The notes beneath the pieces were generated by a model, which was given only the letters and a program-made list of their open reading frames with translations, did no database searches and was not told the DNA's origin. Source: Clostridia bacterium (lineage in GTDB: Bacteria > Bacillota > Clostridia > Lachnospirales > Cellulosilyticaceae). Taken from it: DNA of 64,000 bases. The stretch spans positions 248,001-312,000 of the forward strand of contig JARBUI010000001.1 of the NCBI GenBank assembly GCA_029239755.1. Direction: 5' to 3'. The position numbers were made by a program, and so were the translations under genes. How positions within the stretch are numbered: position 1 is the stretch's first letter; the number at the start of each line of letters is the position of its first letter. Of the stretch, positions 52,910 to 62,674 are shown piece after piece.

Positions 52910-54976
52910 ATGAAAATCAAATTCAAAAGCATTGAAATGCAATTTTTTGTTATTTCACTTATTATCATTCTGCTCACCTTAGCAGCTGTTGGTACTGTAG
53001 TCAGCCTTAAAGTCACCACCCAATCCAAAAGTGATTACTTAAACAATTCAAACGAGCAAATGAAGATTGTAGAGAACGCTATTAATGTATTTTATAATCA
53101 AATTGATAAAGATATTACTATGATGGCTCAAAACCCGTTAGTGATGAAGGCCGACTCTACTATCACATCCTATAAAGATAATATGGAAAAGGTTCAAATG
53201 ACGCCCTCTAAGAATGGGGGATTAGAGCAAGAAATATATGAAGCATTTGATCTCTATGCAAAAGCGCACCCTGAAACAATGTATGTTTATTTCGGTACTA
53301 ATGATGGCTCATATGTCCAGTGGCCTGAAACAACTACTCTTGATCATTATAATCCTGCTGAAAAATTATGGTACAAATCTGCCTTGGATGGAAATGGGAA
53401 CATAGTAAGAACGGAACCGTATTTAGATACCATCTCTAATTCCCTAATTGTAAGTAACGTTCGTTCATTTACTGACTCAAGCGGCAAGGTAATAGGAGTA
53501 GTAGGTCTCGATGTGCAGCAATCAGTCATCAGTAATATGTTAAGTCAAATGAAAATGGGAGAAGGCGGCTTTTCGATGATTGTTCATAACACAGGTGTTG
53601 TTATGGCAGATGGCAATAATCCTGATAACAACTTCAAAAAAATAGAAGAGATTCAAATTGAAGGATTAGAAGGGCTTCTTGAAGAAAGTCCAAAACCATT
53701 CGATGTGCTTATTAATAACGAAAGTTTCATCGTTAATCCTTATAAGGTTAATGGAACAGACTGGATTTTAGCATCATTTATGCCAGCAAAAGAATTAGCA
53801 GCAGGAGCTAAAAAGATATCATTTACCGTTTTAATGATCTCTGTTATTATGCTGGCAATAACTATCGTTTTAACTAGTATTAGCACCAAAAGAATCGCGG
53901 ATCCAATTAAAAAGTCTGCAGAGTACCTACGCATCATTGCAAATGGTAACTTCTCACTCACTGTAGATCCTAAGTACCTAATGAGAGAAGATGAAATAGG
54001 AATTATAGCAAAAGGAATAAATGAAATGAAAGATTCTCTGAAACTCTTAATTCACAGCATCAAAAATGAAGCCTCCAGCATAGACTCCGAAGTAAGTGAA
54101 GCTATGAATAACGTGAACATATTAAATAACAACTTAGAAGATGTATCTGCTACCACTGAGGAGTTAGCCGCAAGCATGGAGGAAACAGCTGCTTCTTCTG
54201 AAGAAATGGCTGCAACATCTCTAGCAATCAAAAAAGCTGCCGAATATATAGCAGAGAAATCTCAAAAAGGAGCTCTTTCTGCTGGAGAGATCAGCAAACG
54301 AGCAGTGCAGACCAAAGAAAATGTTCATATTGCTCAAAAGAAAACTAATGAAACCTTCATCAATACTAAAATCAAATTAGAACAAGCTATTGAAGACTCA
54401 AAAGTCGTTAATCAAATTAATATTTTATCTGAATCTATTATGCAGATTGCTGAGCAAACTAACCTCCTTGCATTAAACGCTGCCATTGAAGCTGCAAGAG
54501 CTGGTGAATCCGGAAGAGGTTTTTCAGTAGTAGCTGATGAAATCAGGAAATTGGCCGAGCAGTCTAAAGATACCGTGTTGAAAATACGAACTGTAACAAC
54601 TACAGTGACCAGTTGTGTAGATAATCTCTCCAACCATTCTAATAGCTTACTAACATTTATGTCTAATGATGTACGCAGTGATTATCAAGTTATGCTGGAG
54701 GTGGGTGAGAAGTATAGTGAAGATGCCAAGTTTGTGGACATTCTAGTTGCTGATTTTAATGCTACTTCTCTGCAGCTTTTATCCTCAGTGCAAAATGTTT
54801 TGGAGGCTATTGAAGCTATCGCTCAAACAGCTAATGAAGGTGCATGCGGCATAACGAATATAGCAAACAGGGTATCTGAAATAAATATTAAATCGAGCGA
54901 AGTTATAGAACAAGTCTTAGCATCAAAAGAGAGCGCAAATAAATTAAAAGAAGGAATTGAAAAGTTCATTATATAA
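52910..54976 (+). CDS. Methyl-accepting chemotaxis protein with dCache domain
   Basis: This is a 688-residue receptor. Membrane segments lie at about 10-33 and 300-322. The external dCache_1 domain shows [36 protein letters not shown] and [16 protein letters not shown] follows, and the signalling domain has [20 protein letters not shown] and [16 protein letters not shown]. The ligand is unknown; amino acids or small acids are usual for dCache. TAC or CheW partners are not in the window. Confidence 0.93.
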   Translation: MKIKFKSIEMQFFVISLIIILLTLAAVGTVVSLKVTTQSKSDYLNNSNEQMKIVENAINVFYNQIDKDITMMAQNPLVMKADSTITSYKDNMEKVQMTPSKNGGLEQEIYEAFDLYAKAHPETMYVYFGTNDGSYVQWPETTTLDHYNPAEKLWYKSALDGNGNIVRTEPYLDTISNSLIVSNVRSFTDSSGKVIGVVGLDVQQSVISNMLSQMKMGEGGFSMIVHNTGVVMADGNNPDNNFKKIEEIQIEGLEGLLEESPKPFDVLINNESFIVNPYKVNGTDWILASFMPAKELAAGAKKISFTVLMISVIMLAITIVLTSISTKRIADPIKKSAEYLRIIANGNFSLTVDPKYLMREDEIGIIAKGINEMKDSLKLLIHSIKNEASSIDSEVSEAMNNVNILNNNLEDVSATTEELAASMEETAASSEEMAATSLAIKKAAEYIAEKSQKGALSAGEISKRAVQTKENVHIAQKKTNETFINTKIKLEQAIEDSKVVNQINILSESIMQIAEQTNLLALNAAIEAARAGESGRGFSVVADEIRKLAEQSKDTVLKIRTVTTTVTSCVDNLSNHSNSLLTFMSNDVRSDYQVMLEVGEKYSEDAKFVDILVADFNATSLQLLSSVQNVLEAIEAIAQTANEGACGITNIANRVSEINIKSSEVIEQVLASKESANKLKEGIEKFII

Positions 54977-54978
54977 GA

Positions 54979-55012
54979 ATACGCGAAAAGTCTTAACTGA
55001 CTCTTCGCGTAT
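54979..55012. terminator. Bidirectional terminator
   Basis: ATACGCGAA (54979-54987) pairs with TTCGCGTAT (55004-55012) between the convergent chemoreceptor and membrane-protein genes. Confidence 0.85.
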
Positions 55013-55017
55013 CTTTT

Positions 55018-56067
55018 CTACTTTGAATAATTTACTTTTTGAACATATTCATTTAATTCCTGAAACGAATTTACTGTCTCTCCATCCTTTAATATGACTT
55101 CATAGGTCGTATTGCCATCTTGCAGGTAATAATAGATTCTAACTTCTTTATAAAGATACCCTGCATTCTGTAATACAGTGATCACTTTAAAAGCATCCTC
55201 AGCAAAAGCTTCTTTATCAATATACACCTTTGTTTTTATCTCTTCATGCGCTTTTCTCTTCCAGCTAAAGTTTGGCTGCAGCTGAACATCGACATTTATA
55301 GGTTCGTCTCCTGAAAAACTGTCATGAAGCTCGTACTTAGCCAGTGGAACTTCTACCTTAGCATAGAGGCTTATATCATAGTCTGTTAAATCTGTTTGGT
55401 TTATAACAAGTGATGTGAGCAGTCTTGTTACTTCCTCCATCATATTACCGCTTGTTTCATCATGATAATGATCCATTATGGAGCTATTATCATCATAATA
55501 GATTCTTGATCTATTTCTGACATTTTCTTTTTGAACAACTTCTGCATAATATCCGCTCATCTTTAGGAAACTTCGTTTCATTCCCTCTATTTCTAATTGC
55601 CCTTCATAAGTCTTATCAATATAAGCTTGTATACTTGATTTAGCTTTTAAGTAACTTACAGGATCTCCCCACATCTCTATGTAATTTATATACGTAAGTA
55701 TGATGGCTGCTACGCCTATTCCCGTAAAAATAATACGTTTCTTTTTATCTTCATTTTTTATACCCTTTGCTGTCATGACTCCCGAAAAAGCCGCCAGTAC
55801 TATTGCAGGAATAAGGAGCATGCCATATCCTAAATCATCTTTTATCATACCTATGCTTATACTGCTTATAAAGGCCGTAACGACTATAAGCAGTCCATTT
55901 TCATAAAACAACCTTAAAACTAGAGGAATAATGATTACCAAAGGAATAGTAGCTACCAGCCCTTTCCCATTATAGGTAATCCATGTTGTTACAAACATAA
56001 TAAAAATGACTAATTCTGCAGGTACTTTCCTGTCCCATAACTTCTTGTTTGAACTTACTTTATCCAT
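55018..56067 (-). CDS. Membrane protein of unknown function
   Basis: This is a 349-residue protein. About five membrane segments fill residues 15-140 (ELVIFIMFVTTWITY, GLVATIPLVIIIPLVLRLFY, LLIVVTAFISSISIG and others). A soluble tail of 210 residues follows. It contains YDISLYAKVEVPLAKYELHD and GYLYKEVRIYYYLQDGNTTY, suggesting a beta-rich domain outside or inside the membrane. No family is recognised and there is no operon partner. Confidence 0.75.
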   Translation of the reverse strand: MDKVSSNKKLWDRKVPAELVIFIMFVTTWITYNGKGLVATIPLVIIIPLVLRLFYENGLLIVVTAFISSISIGMIKDDLGYGMLLIPAIVLAAFSGVMTAKGIKNEDKKKRIIFTGIGVAAIILTYINYIEMWGDPVSYLKAKSSIQAYIDKTYEGQLEIEGMKRSFLKMSGYYAEVVQKENVRNRSRIYYDDNSSIMDHYHDETSGNMMEEVTRLLTSLVINQTDLTDYDISLYAKVEVPLAKYELHDSFSGDEPINVDVQLQPNFSWKRKAHEEIKTKVYIDKEAFAEDAFKVITVLQNAGYLYKEVRIYYYLQDGNTTYEVILKDGETVNSFQELNEYVQKVNYSK

Positions 56068-56383
56068 TATCTCATCCTTTGAGCTTTGACTTAATTTTAA
56101 GATAATTATAACATATTAAGATACTTAATTGGTAAATTTCTCTGCCATATGCTGTAACTAACAGTAAAATTGTCCCATCTAAAATATTAATAGAGAGGTA
56201 TATATACTCCACCTGTCCGCCTCTCCCTTACGGAACATAGATCAGTATTGTTATCAATTAATCCTGTTTCTGACTAAATTCTAGCTAAATTCTAATCAAA
56301 TTCTAATTTTCAGCTTATACTCTTCTAATAATGATTGACTATAATCAATTTATAAAGTTAAACATTAAAAAGGAGATGTATTT

Positions 56384-56800
56384 ATGGGAACTATCACTAT
56401 CGAGCAGATTGATTTAATTATGGAGAGGGCTAATGTCACTTACTCTGAGGCTAAGGCGGCTCTTGAAGGAACTAATGGGGATGTTGTTGAAGCTCTGCTT
56501 CTTTTAGAAAGAGATCAAAAAATAAAAGATAAAAGCAGCGCTCATACGGGTTCTAAAAAAGGCGAAAAAATAACTTCATTTATAGAAAAGTTAAATGCTA
56601 CTAGCTTCATCATGAGAAAAAGAGGCCGCACCTTTGTGGATATTCCGCTATCTGTTGCTATTATTCTTGCAGCATGTACGTTTTATATTTCTATTATAGG
56701 TCTTTTACTTTCGCTTCTATTTGGTATTAAAATAGAATTCAAAGGCGAAAATGACGTAGCAGAAAAAATTAACTCTACAATTGATCATATTAATAAATAG
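56384..56800 (+). CDS. DUF4342 protein with UBA-like N-terminus
   Basis: This is a 138-residue protein. Residues 1-45 are a UBA/TS-N-like three-helix unit (NVTYSEAKAALEGTNGDVVEALLLLE). The C-terminal part is the DUF4342 region with one membrane helix, VAIILAACTFYISIIGLLLSLLFG. It is regularly found beside two-component systems in clostridia, as here. The role is unknown, perhaps envelope stress. AGGAG lies before the ATG. Confidence 0.82.
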   Translation: MGTITIEQIDLIMERANVTYSEAKAALEGTNGDVVEALLLLERDQKIKDKSSAHTGSKKGEKITSFIEKLNATSFIMRKRGRTFVDIPLSVAIILAACTFYISIIGLLLSLLFGIKIEFKGENDVAEKINSTIDHINK

Positions 56801-56844
56801 TTGTTATTTACTCTATTTTATTTTAAACTATATCATAGCAACCA

Positions 56845-56896
56845 CCTTCTTTTTGTTAAGACTTTTGCCAAGGCAAATCAAAAAGAAGGATTTTTT
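56845..56896 (+). terminator. Terminator or attenuator before the response regulator
   Basis: CCTTCTTTTTG (56845-56855) pairs with CAAAAAGAAGG (56879-56889), with an inner TTTGCC/GGCAAA stem and six T (56891-56896). The response regulator starts about 25 bp later, so some readthrough is possible. Confidence 0.85.
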
Positions 56897-56919
56897 ATAT
56901 TCATTAAGGAGGTCTTATT

Positions 56920-57603
56920 ATCAAGAATATATTGATTATAGAAGATGAAACAAAAATAGCTAGATTTTTGCAGCTAGAACTTGAACACGAAGGCTATACA
57001 GTAGGTATTTCAAGCGATGGCAGGGATGGTCTTAATAAGTCCCTTCATGGTGATTATCATCTTATTATACTTGATGTTATGCTCCCTCTGTTAAATGGCA
57101 TGGAAGTTTTAAGACGTATCAGACAAACTTCTGATGTACCAGTTATAATGTTGACAGCTAAGGATGATATAACTGATAAAGTTATGGGACTTGACCTTGG
57201 TGCACAGGATTATATGACCAAACCTTTTGCTATTGAAGAGCTTCTTGCTAGAATTAGAGTTATTTTCAAGCTTAAAAGTACACAAACTACTTCTCACTAT
57301 TCTAGTAGCCTTAAATGTGGCAATCTTACATTAAATCCAGATAAATTTGAGGCCAGCTATAATACTGTTCCGATTCCTCTTACTAAAAAAGAATTTGAAC
57401 TTCTGCATTACTTAATGCTTAATAAAAACATGCTTCTTACAAGAGATGCTATTCTTGAAAATGTTTGGGGCTATGAATATATGGGAGATACAAATGTAGT
57501 AGATGTTTACATCCGTTATTTGCGCAGCAAGATTGATCAAAAGTTTGAAGATAAAATAATCTATACCATCAGAGGAATGGGGTACCAGATAAAAGATGAA
57601 TAA
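56920..57603 (+). CDS. OmpR-family response regulator with a non-canonical start
   Basis: The best-placed start is ATC at 56920, seven bases after AAGGAGG (56906-56912). It gives (M)KNILIIEDETKIARFLQLE, the exact N-terminus usual for the family. A TTG at 56932 would remove the first strand. The protein is then about 227 residues. The phosphoacceptor is Asp52 (LIILDVMLPLLNG), with MLTAKDD and KPFAIEELLARI. The C-terminal winged helix has LTKKEFELLHYLMLN and VVDVYIRYLRSKID. It is followed by its kinase with an 8-base overlap. Confidence 0.9.
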   Translation: MKNILIIEDETKIARFLQLELEHEGYTVGISSDGRDGLNKSLHGDYHLIILDVMLPLLNGMEVLRRIRQTSDVPVIMLTAKDDITDKVMGLDLGAQDYMTKPFAIEELLARIRVIFKLKSTQTTSHYSSSLKCGNLTLNPDKFEASYNTVPIPLTKKEFELLHYLMLNKNMLLTRDAILENVWGYEYMGDTNVVDVYIRYLRSKIDQKFEDKIIYTIRGMGYQIKDE

Positions 57604-58783
57604 TTTTATTATGAAGTTTTTCAAATTCATTTTTTCAGGCATGCTATTTGTTTTTAAACTTATATTTGCTATCCTCAATTATAGTGTCCTAAGTCTATTT
57701 AAAGTAATAGCACTTTTTTTCAACAAGCTACGCTTTTCTATAGCTTTTAAAATTAATCTGTTCTATGGATTCCTCTACCTCTTACTCGTTTCATCTGCTT
57801 ACGCTGTCAGTCTATATATAACTCTTAATTTTTTTGCTAGGTCAACTGCTGAAGTTAATGGCTTTACTTACTATTTTTCATGGATACTGGGCATATCTAC
57901 TCTCTTATCTCTCATTTTATTTTTATTTCTTGGAAGAAATGTTGTCAGAAAAATGATGAATCCCCTTGAGGTTATGACACAAACCGTAGAAAAAATTAAA
58001 GAGCATGAGCTTAGTGATAGACTAAATACTTCAGGGGCCAAAGATGAGCTTAAAGAGCTTGCTGTTAGTTTCAATCAGCTTATGGATCGCCTGCAGTTAT
58101 TTGTAGAATATCAAAAACAGTTTGTATCGGATGCTTCTCACGAACTCCGAACGCCTATCGCTGTTATCGAAGGCTATGCGACCATGTTGGATAGGTGGGG
58201 AAAAGAAGATCCTAAGATACTAGAAGAAAGCATCCAATCTATCAAAAATGAGGCGCAAAACATGAAAGAGCTGGTAGAAAAATTGCTCTTCTTAGCCAGA
58301 AGTGATAGAAATACTCTTAAAGTAACTAAGGAGCCAATTAACTTATCTGAAATCGCTGACCAAGTTATTAAAGAAACTACATTTATAGATGATGAACATG
58401 AATTTGTTTGCCGGACTGACGAAAATACAATGATTTTAGGAGACCGACAGCTTATCAAAGAGCTCATTAGGATTCTTGTTGATAATGCAGTTAAATATAC
58501 CCCAGAAGACGGCAGTATCACACTTCACTGCGCTCGCACTTCAAAAAATGTAGTACTTTCTGTAAAGGACACCGGTATAGGTATTGCTGCTGAGCACCTC
58601 CCGCACCTCTTTGAAAGGTTTTACAGAGCTGGAGAAGCAAGGGATAAAAACAGCGGAGGTACAGGTCTTGGACTTGCTATTGCAAAATGGATAGCAGACA
58701 CGCACGGTGCTGTCATTCATGTCAGCAGCTACGAAGGGGAAGGAACAGATTTCCTCATCTTTTTCCCTTTAACAACTTATTAA
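57596..58783 (+). CDS. Sensor histidine kinase
   Basis: This is a 395-residue protein. Two or three hydrophobic stretches open the chain; the clear pair is at about 52-75 and 97-118 with a short external loop. HAMP follows (NPLEVMTQTVEKIKE). The dimerisation domain has His182 in SDASHELRTPIAVIEGYA. The ATPase domain has DNAVKYTPEDG, DTGIGIAAEHLPHLFERFYR and GGTGLGLAIAKWI. It phosphorylates the regulator encoded just upstream. The short sensor suggests it reads the membrane itself. Confidence 0.94.
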   Translation: MNNFIMKFFKFIFSGMLFVFKLIFAILNYSVLSLFKVIALFFNKLRFSIAFKINLFYGFLYLLLVSSAYAVSLYITLNFFARSTAEVNGFTYYFSWILGISTLLSLILFLFLGRNVVRKMMNPLEVMTQTVEKIKEHELSDRLNTSGAKDELKELAVSFNQLMDRLQLFVEYQKQFVSDASHELRTPIAVIEGYATMLDRWGKEDPKILEESIQSIKNEAQNMKELVEKLLFLARSDRNTLKVTKEPINLSEIADQVIKETTFIDDEHEFVCRTDENTMILGDRQLIKELIRILVDNAVKYTPEDGSITLHCARTSKNVVLSVKDTGIGIAAEHLPHLFERFYRAGEARDKNSGGTGLGLAIAKWIADTHGAVIHVSSYEGEGTDFLIFFPLTTY

Positions 58784-58810
58784 TTAATAATTTTTTTATA
58801 TAACAAGTCA

Positions 58811-58901
58811 AAGAAAGGCAGGCCCTTTGGCCTGCCACTACAAGGAACTTGGATGTCCTTTCTATTTACTGTAGTTGCGGGCCTTGGCGCCCGCCTTTCT
58901 T
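58811..58901. terminator. Composite hairpin region between the kinase gene and metG
   Basis: Two strong hairpins are present: GGCAGGCC/GGCCTGCC (58817-58835) and GCGGGCC/GGCGCCCGC (58877-58894). An ACTACA/TGTAGT stem lies between them. The outer AAAGAAAGGC and GCCTTTCTTT ends are also complementary, so a single large stem is an alternative fold. The hairpins serve convergent genes. Confidence 0.75.
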
Positions 58902-58915
58902 TAATTTTCTTCTGA

Positions 58916-60886
58916 TTATCTTACTTCCGATCCACTTACAACATCTTCTAGTGGCCCTACTGCTACTAATTTACCACTCTCATCTGCTGCGCACAGCACC
59001 ATACCTACTGACAGTATGCCTCTTAGTTTAACTGGTTTAAGATTAGTCACAACAACTACCTTGGTGCCAACAAATTCTTCTGGTGAGTAATATTTAGCTA
59101 TACCAGATACAATTTGTCTTACTTCTTCTCCTAGTTTAATCTTAGATACTAGAAGTTTATCAGATTTTGGTACCCTTGCACTTTCTATAACTTCACCTAT
59201 TTTAAGCTCTACTTTGGCGAAATCATCTATTGTTATATAGTCCGCTTCTTTGACTTCTTTAGGTTCTTCTTTAACTTCTTGCTTCACTTCTTCTTTTATC
59301 TCAGTTTTTGGTGTGTTAGCTGTTTCAAGGATTTCCAGTTCTTTTTCTTTATCAATACGAGGGAACATATTCTCACCTTTTTTAGCTAAAGCAGCTTTAG
59401 GAAGTGCTCCCCATGTATGGATACTGTCCCATGCTGTAAGCTCCCCTCTTTGAACACCTATCTGCGCCCAGATTTTCTCTGGTGTCTGCGGCATAAAAGG
59501 TTCAATCATAATACTTACAATGCGAAGTCCTTCTGACAACGTATAAAGAACCCCTGCCAGCTTTGCTTTATTTGCTTCATCTTTTGCAAGTACCCATGGC
59601 ATTGTTTCATCAATATATTTGTTTAACCTTCTGATAATCACCCAGATATCTTCAAGTGCGTTGTTAAAGAAGAGTTTTTCTACATTGTCCTCTGCTTTTT
59701 GAATTTGCGTTTTAACTAAAGACTTAATATCTGCATCAAATTCGTTTTCTTCCTGAACTTCAGGTAAAACTCCGCCTTCAAAATACTTTTCAATCATTGC
59801 AACTGTTCTCGAGGTTAAATTACCAAGGTCATTGGCAAGGTCTGAGTTGATTCTGGTGATAAGTGCTTCATTTGTGAAGTTCCCATCTTGCCCAAATGCA
59901 ATTTCTCTAAGTAAGAAGTAACGAATAGCATCACTTCCGTAGCGGCTTACCAAAATACTTGGATCAACTACATTTCCTTTTGACTTACTCATTTTGCCCC
60001 CGTCTATGACAAGCCATCCATGACCAAATATTTGCTTTGGAAGAGGGAGCTCAAGTGCCATAAGAAGCGCTGGCCAAATGATTGTATGAAAACGAACTAT
60101 TTCCTTACCTACTAAATGCACATCTGCAGGCCAATATTTTTTGAAAGCTTCATCATTATGGCTTAAATATCCAAGAGCTGAGATATAGTTTGAAAGTGCA
60201 TCTATCCAAACATAAACAACATGACCAGGGTCAAACTCTACTGGTACACCCCATTTAAAAGACGTACGGGATACACAAAGGTCGTCAAGACCCGGTCTTA
60301 GGAAGTTGTTAAGCATTTCATTTTGTCTTGTTTGAGGCTGAATGAATTCTGGATTTTCTTCTATATGCTTAATAAGCCTGTCTTGATACGCAGAAAGTTT
60401 AAAGAAATATGATTCTTCTTTTACTCGCTCTACAGGTCTGCCGCAATCAGGACATTTTCCATCTACAAGCTGATGTTCTGTAAAAAAGGTTTCGCAAGGC
60501 GTGCAATACATACCTGCATACTCACTCTTGTAAATATCCCCTTTGTCATAGAGCGCCTTAAATATTTTTTGAACTGTTTCTTTATGTTCAGTATCTGTAG
60601 TACGAATGAATTTATCATACGTAATGTCCATTGTTGTCCACAATTCTTTAATCCAATCCACAATGTTATCCACAAATGCCTGTGGAGTAACCCCATCTTC
60701 CTGTGCACGTCTTTCAATTTTTTGTCCATGCTCATCTGTTCCGGTTAAAAACATAACATCATAGCCTCTAAGACGCTTATACCTTGCCATTGCATCTGCT
60801 GCTACAGTTGTATAAGAATGCCCTATATGAAGTTTGTTGCTGGGATAATAAATAGGTGTTGTGATGTAATAAGTTGGTTTACTCAT
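58916..60886 (-). CDS. metG: Methionyl-tRNA synthetase with C-terminal tRNA-binding domain
   Basis: This is a 656-residue class I synthetase. The HIGH motif is HIGHSYTTVAADAMAR near residue 20. A zinc knuckle follows with CTPCETFF and CPDCGRPV. The KMSKS motif is at 298-302 (GKMSKSKGN). An acidic/lysine linker near 530-550 joins the C-terminal EMAP-like tRNA-binding domain (KVELKIGEVIESARVPKSD). It charges tRNA-Met for initiation and elongation. A T-box leader precedes it. Confidence 0.97.
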   Translation of the reverse strand: MSKPTYYITTPIYYPSNKLHIGHSYTTVAADAMARYKRLRGYDVMFLTGTDEHGQKIERRAQEDGVTPQAFVDNIVDWIKELWTTMDITYDKFIRTTDTEHKETVQKIFKALYDKGDIYKSEYAGMYCTPCETFFTEHQLVDGKCPDCGRPVERVKEESYFFKLSAYQDRLIKHIEENPEFIQPQTRQNEMLNNFLRPGLDDLCVSRTSFKWGVPVEFDPGHVVYVWIDALSNYISALGYLSHNDEAFKKYWPADVHLVGKEIVRFHTIIWPALLMALELPLPKQIFGHGWLVIDGGKMSKSKGNVVDPSILVSRYGSDAIRYFLLREIAFGQDGNFTNEALITRINSDLANDLGNLTSRTVAMIEKYFEGGVLPEVQEENEFDADIKSLVKTQIQKAEDNVEKLFFNNALEDIWVIIRRLNKYIDETMPWVLAKDEANKAKLAGVLYTLSEGLRIVSIMIEPFMPQTPEKIWAQIGVQRGELTAWDSIHTWGALPKAALAKKGENMFPRIDKEKELEILETANTPKTEIKEEVKQEVKEEPKEVKEADYITIDDFAKVELKIGEVIESARVPKSDKLLVSKIKLGEEVRQIVSGIAKYYSPEEFVGTKVVVVTNLKPVKLRGILSVGMVLCAADESGKLVAVGPLEDVVSGSEVR

Positions 60887-60928
60887 TATTTAATTCTCCT
60901 TTTAATTTGATTTCCTATTTCAAAATAA

Positions 60929-61250
60929 AAAACCTCGTCCTATAACTTTATGTTATAGAGACGAGGTATTATATCTCGTGGTACCACTCTAATTCGCTTA
61001 TATTTTAAGTATAAGCCTCATGAAGTACGCCATATAAAAGTAACGATTTCTCATTATTTATGGTTATACTCTTTCGCTATAACAGGCGAACCCGTTGCAG
61101 CCTAAACCCTTTTTAGGTTTCGGTGCACCACTCCAAGGCCATCTTCAGCTTAATCCATCTTACTTCTTTTCACCACAGAACTTATAAACTTATAAGTCCT
61201 TTTCGAAGCTCTCTTATAAAGACGCTTTATGCTTACTCTCCTTTTCACTG
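60929..61250 (-). promoter_or_regulatory. T-box riboswitch of metG
   Basis: On the minus strand, AGAGAGC opens stem I, and the T-box AGAGTGGTACCACGAGA is at 60990-60974. The terminator hairpin ACCTCGTC/GACGAGG (60968-60931) is followed by six T. An AUG in AAGATGGAT (about 61156) could be the methionine specifier, but its place in the loop is not certain. Uncharged tRNA-Met should promote antitermination. Confidence 0.88.
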
Positions 61251-61272
61251 CGTTTACTATTTGATTGGCCTT

Positions 61273-61301
61273 ATTTTATCATAGCCTTCCCAAAATTTCA
61301 A
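61273..61301 (-). promoter_or_regulatory. metG promoter
   Basis: On the minus strand, TTGAAA (61301-61296) and TAAAAT (61278-61273) are separated by 17 bp, just before the T-box leader. Confidence 0.8.
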
Positions 61302-61492
61302 TATCTTACTCGTACAATTTATTTTGAAATAGGAAAGGTGCCTGCATTTTTTGCACACTTTGTTATACTGTATAGTTTTTATAGGGTCTCCCAATATATC
61401 ACCCCCTTTATAATCATATATATGTTCATTCAATTATAACTTGTAGTATAATAATTTGTGTATCGTGTATCCTCTCACCAAAGGAGATCCTT

Positions 61493-62341
61493 ATGCTGTT
61501 TGATAATCCTATTGCGGCCTCAAATGTGCTTAAACAAACAACAAATCAGCTTTACATTGCTCCCCATCCTTTATTAAGGGAATATGTCGCTCATTATACG
61601 GTTAGCTTACCTGCTTCTCACCCTAAAAAAACTTCTTCAAAGGAGTACAAGGAATTAACACTTATTCCTGATGCAAGCGGCTGTATTATCTATACTTTTT
61701 CAGGTGGTCAGCTTTCTGAAAGCTTATGGGGACCTACTTCAAAAATTGTTAAAGTTAAAGATGATTCCTCTAATAACGTTTTTCGTTTCTTTATTGAATT
61801 TCTCCCCGGAGGCCTTTATGCACTTACAGGAATCAGCCAAATCGAGCTTATCGATAAGAAGCTCGATGTCTATGAAGCGGATCAATATCTTTCTTTAGCC
61901 TTAAGACGTATTCTCGAAACTTCAAACCATTTGAATGAAGTCATTATACAAGTAAATGATGTACTTCTGAGGGTAGCTTCTAAGTATCAAAAGATCCATT
62001 GTCCCGTCCCTCTTATTATTAAGCAGCTGAAATATCATCATGGGAACATCACTATTAAAGATTTAGCTGCCAACACATATATCAGTCATAGACATATTAA
62101 CAGGCTTTTAGAATGTCATGTAGGGATGAATGCTAAGCAGTTTGCAAGGCTTATTCGTATTAATAAGGCAGCTCAGACTTATAAATCATGTTTGTATAGC
62201 ACTTCAAAAGAAGCTGCACAAATGCTTGGTTTCTTTGATGAATCTCATCTTATTAGAGATTTTAAAGAGTTTTGTGATACAACTCCCAGGGCTTTTCTTA
62301 AAAATATGTCCAATTATTACAATGAAGCTTTTAAGTATTAG
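61493..62341 (+). CDS. AraC-family transcription regulator
   Basis: This is a 282-residue protein. The N-terminal region (1-155) has HPLLREYVAHYTVSLP and FRFFIEFLPGGLYALTGIS, resembling the DUF6597-type sensor of some AraC proteins. The C-terminal two helix-turn-helix motifs include ITIKDLAANTYISHRHINRL and KEAAQMLGFFDESHLIRDFK. AGGAG lies before the ATG. The target is not apparent; the next gene (DUF3795) is a candidate because it lies 70 bp downstream on the same strand. Confidence 0.87.
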   Translation: MLFDNPIAASNVLKQTTNQLYIAPHPLLREYVAHYTVSLPASHPKKTSSKEYKELTLIPDASGCIIYTFSGGQLSESLWGPTSKIVKVKDDSSNNVFRFFIEFLPGGLYALTGISQIELIDKKLDVYEADQYLSLALRRILETSNHLNEVIIQVNDVLLRVASKYQKIHCPVPLIIKQLKYHHGNITIKDLAANTYISHRHINRLLECHVGMNAKQFARLIRINKAAQTYKSCLYSTSKEAAQMLGFFDESHLIRDFKEFCDTTPRAFLKNMSNYYNEAFKY

Positions 62342-62413
62342 TGTATAGTTATTTATAGAAATTAGGTTAATTCGTAAGGAATAATATTAATATAAATTGT
62401 TGGAGGGATAAAA

Positions 62414-62674
62414 ATGGCAGAATCAAGATGTGGTATTATTTGCTCAGAGTGTGAATACAAAGAATCGATGGGGTGCGGGGGCTGTACAAATATTTCTAAG
62501 CCTTTTTGGGGGGATGCCTGTCCGGTCAAATCCTGTGCAGAAGAAAAAAGCCACTCTCACTGTGGCCAGTGCAGTGACTTTGCATGTGATCTGTTAAATC
62601 AGTTTGCTTATGACGAAGCTCAAGGAGATAATGGCAAACGTATTGAGCAGTGTAAAAAATGGGCTTGCAGTTAA
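62414..62674 (+). CDS. DUF3795 cysteine-rich protein
   Basis: This is an 86-residue protein with eleven or more cysteines, in CGIICSECEYKESMGCGGC, CPVKSC and CGQCSDFACD. The cysteine pairs suggest metal or iron-sulfur binding, and such proteins are common in anaerobic clostridia. The function is unknown. It has GGAGG before the ATG. Its stop overlaps the opposing gene's stop. Confidence 0.88.
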   Translation: MAESRCGIICSECEYKESMGCGGCTNISKPFWGDACPVKSCAEEKSHSHCGQCSDFACDLLNQFAYDEAQGDNGKRIEQCKKWACS

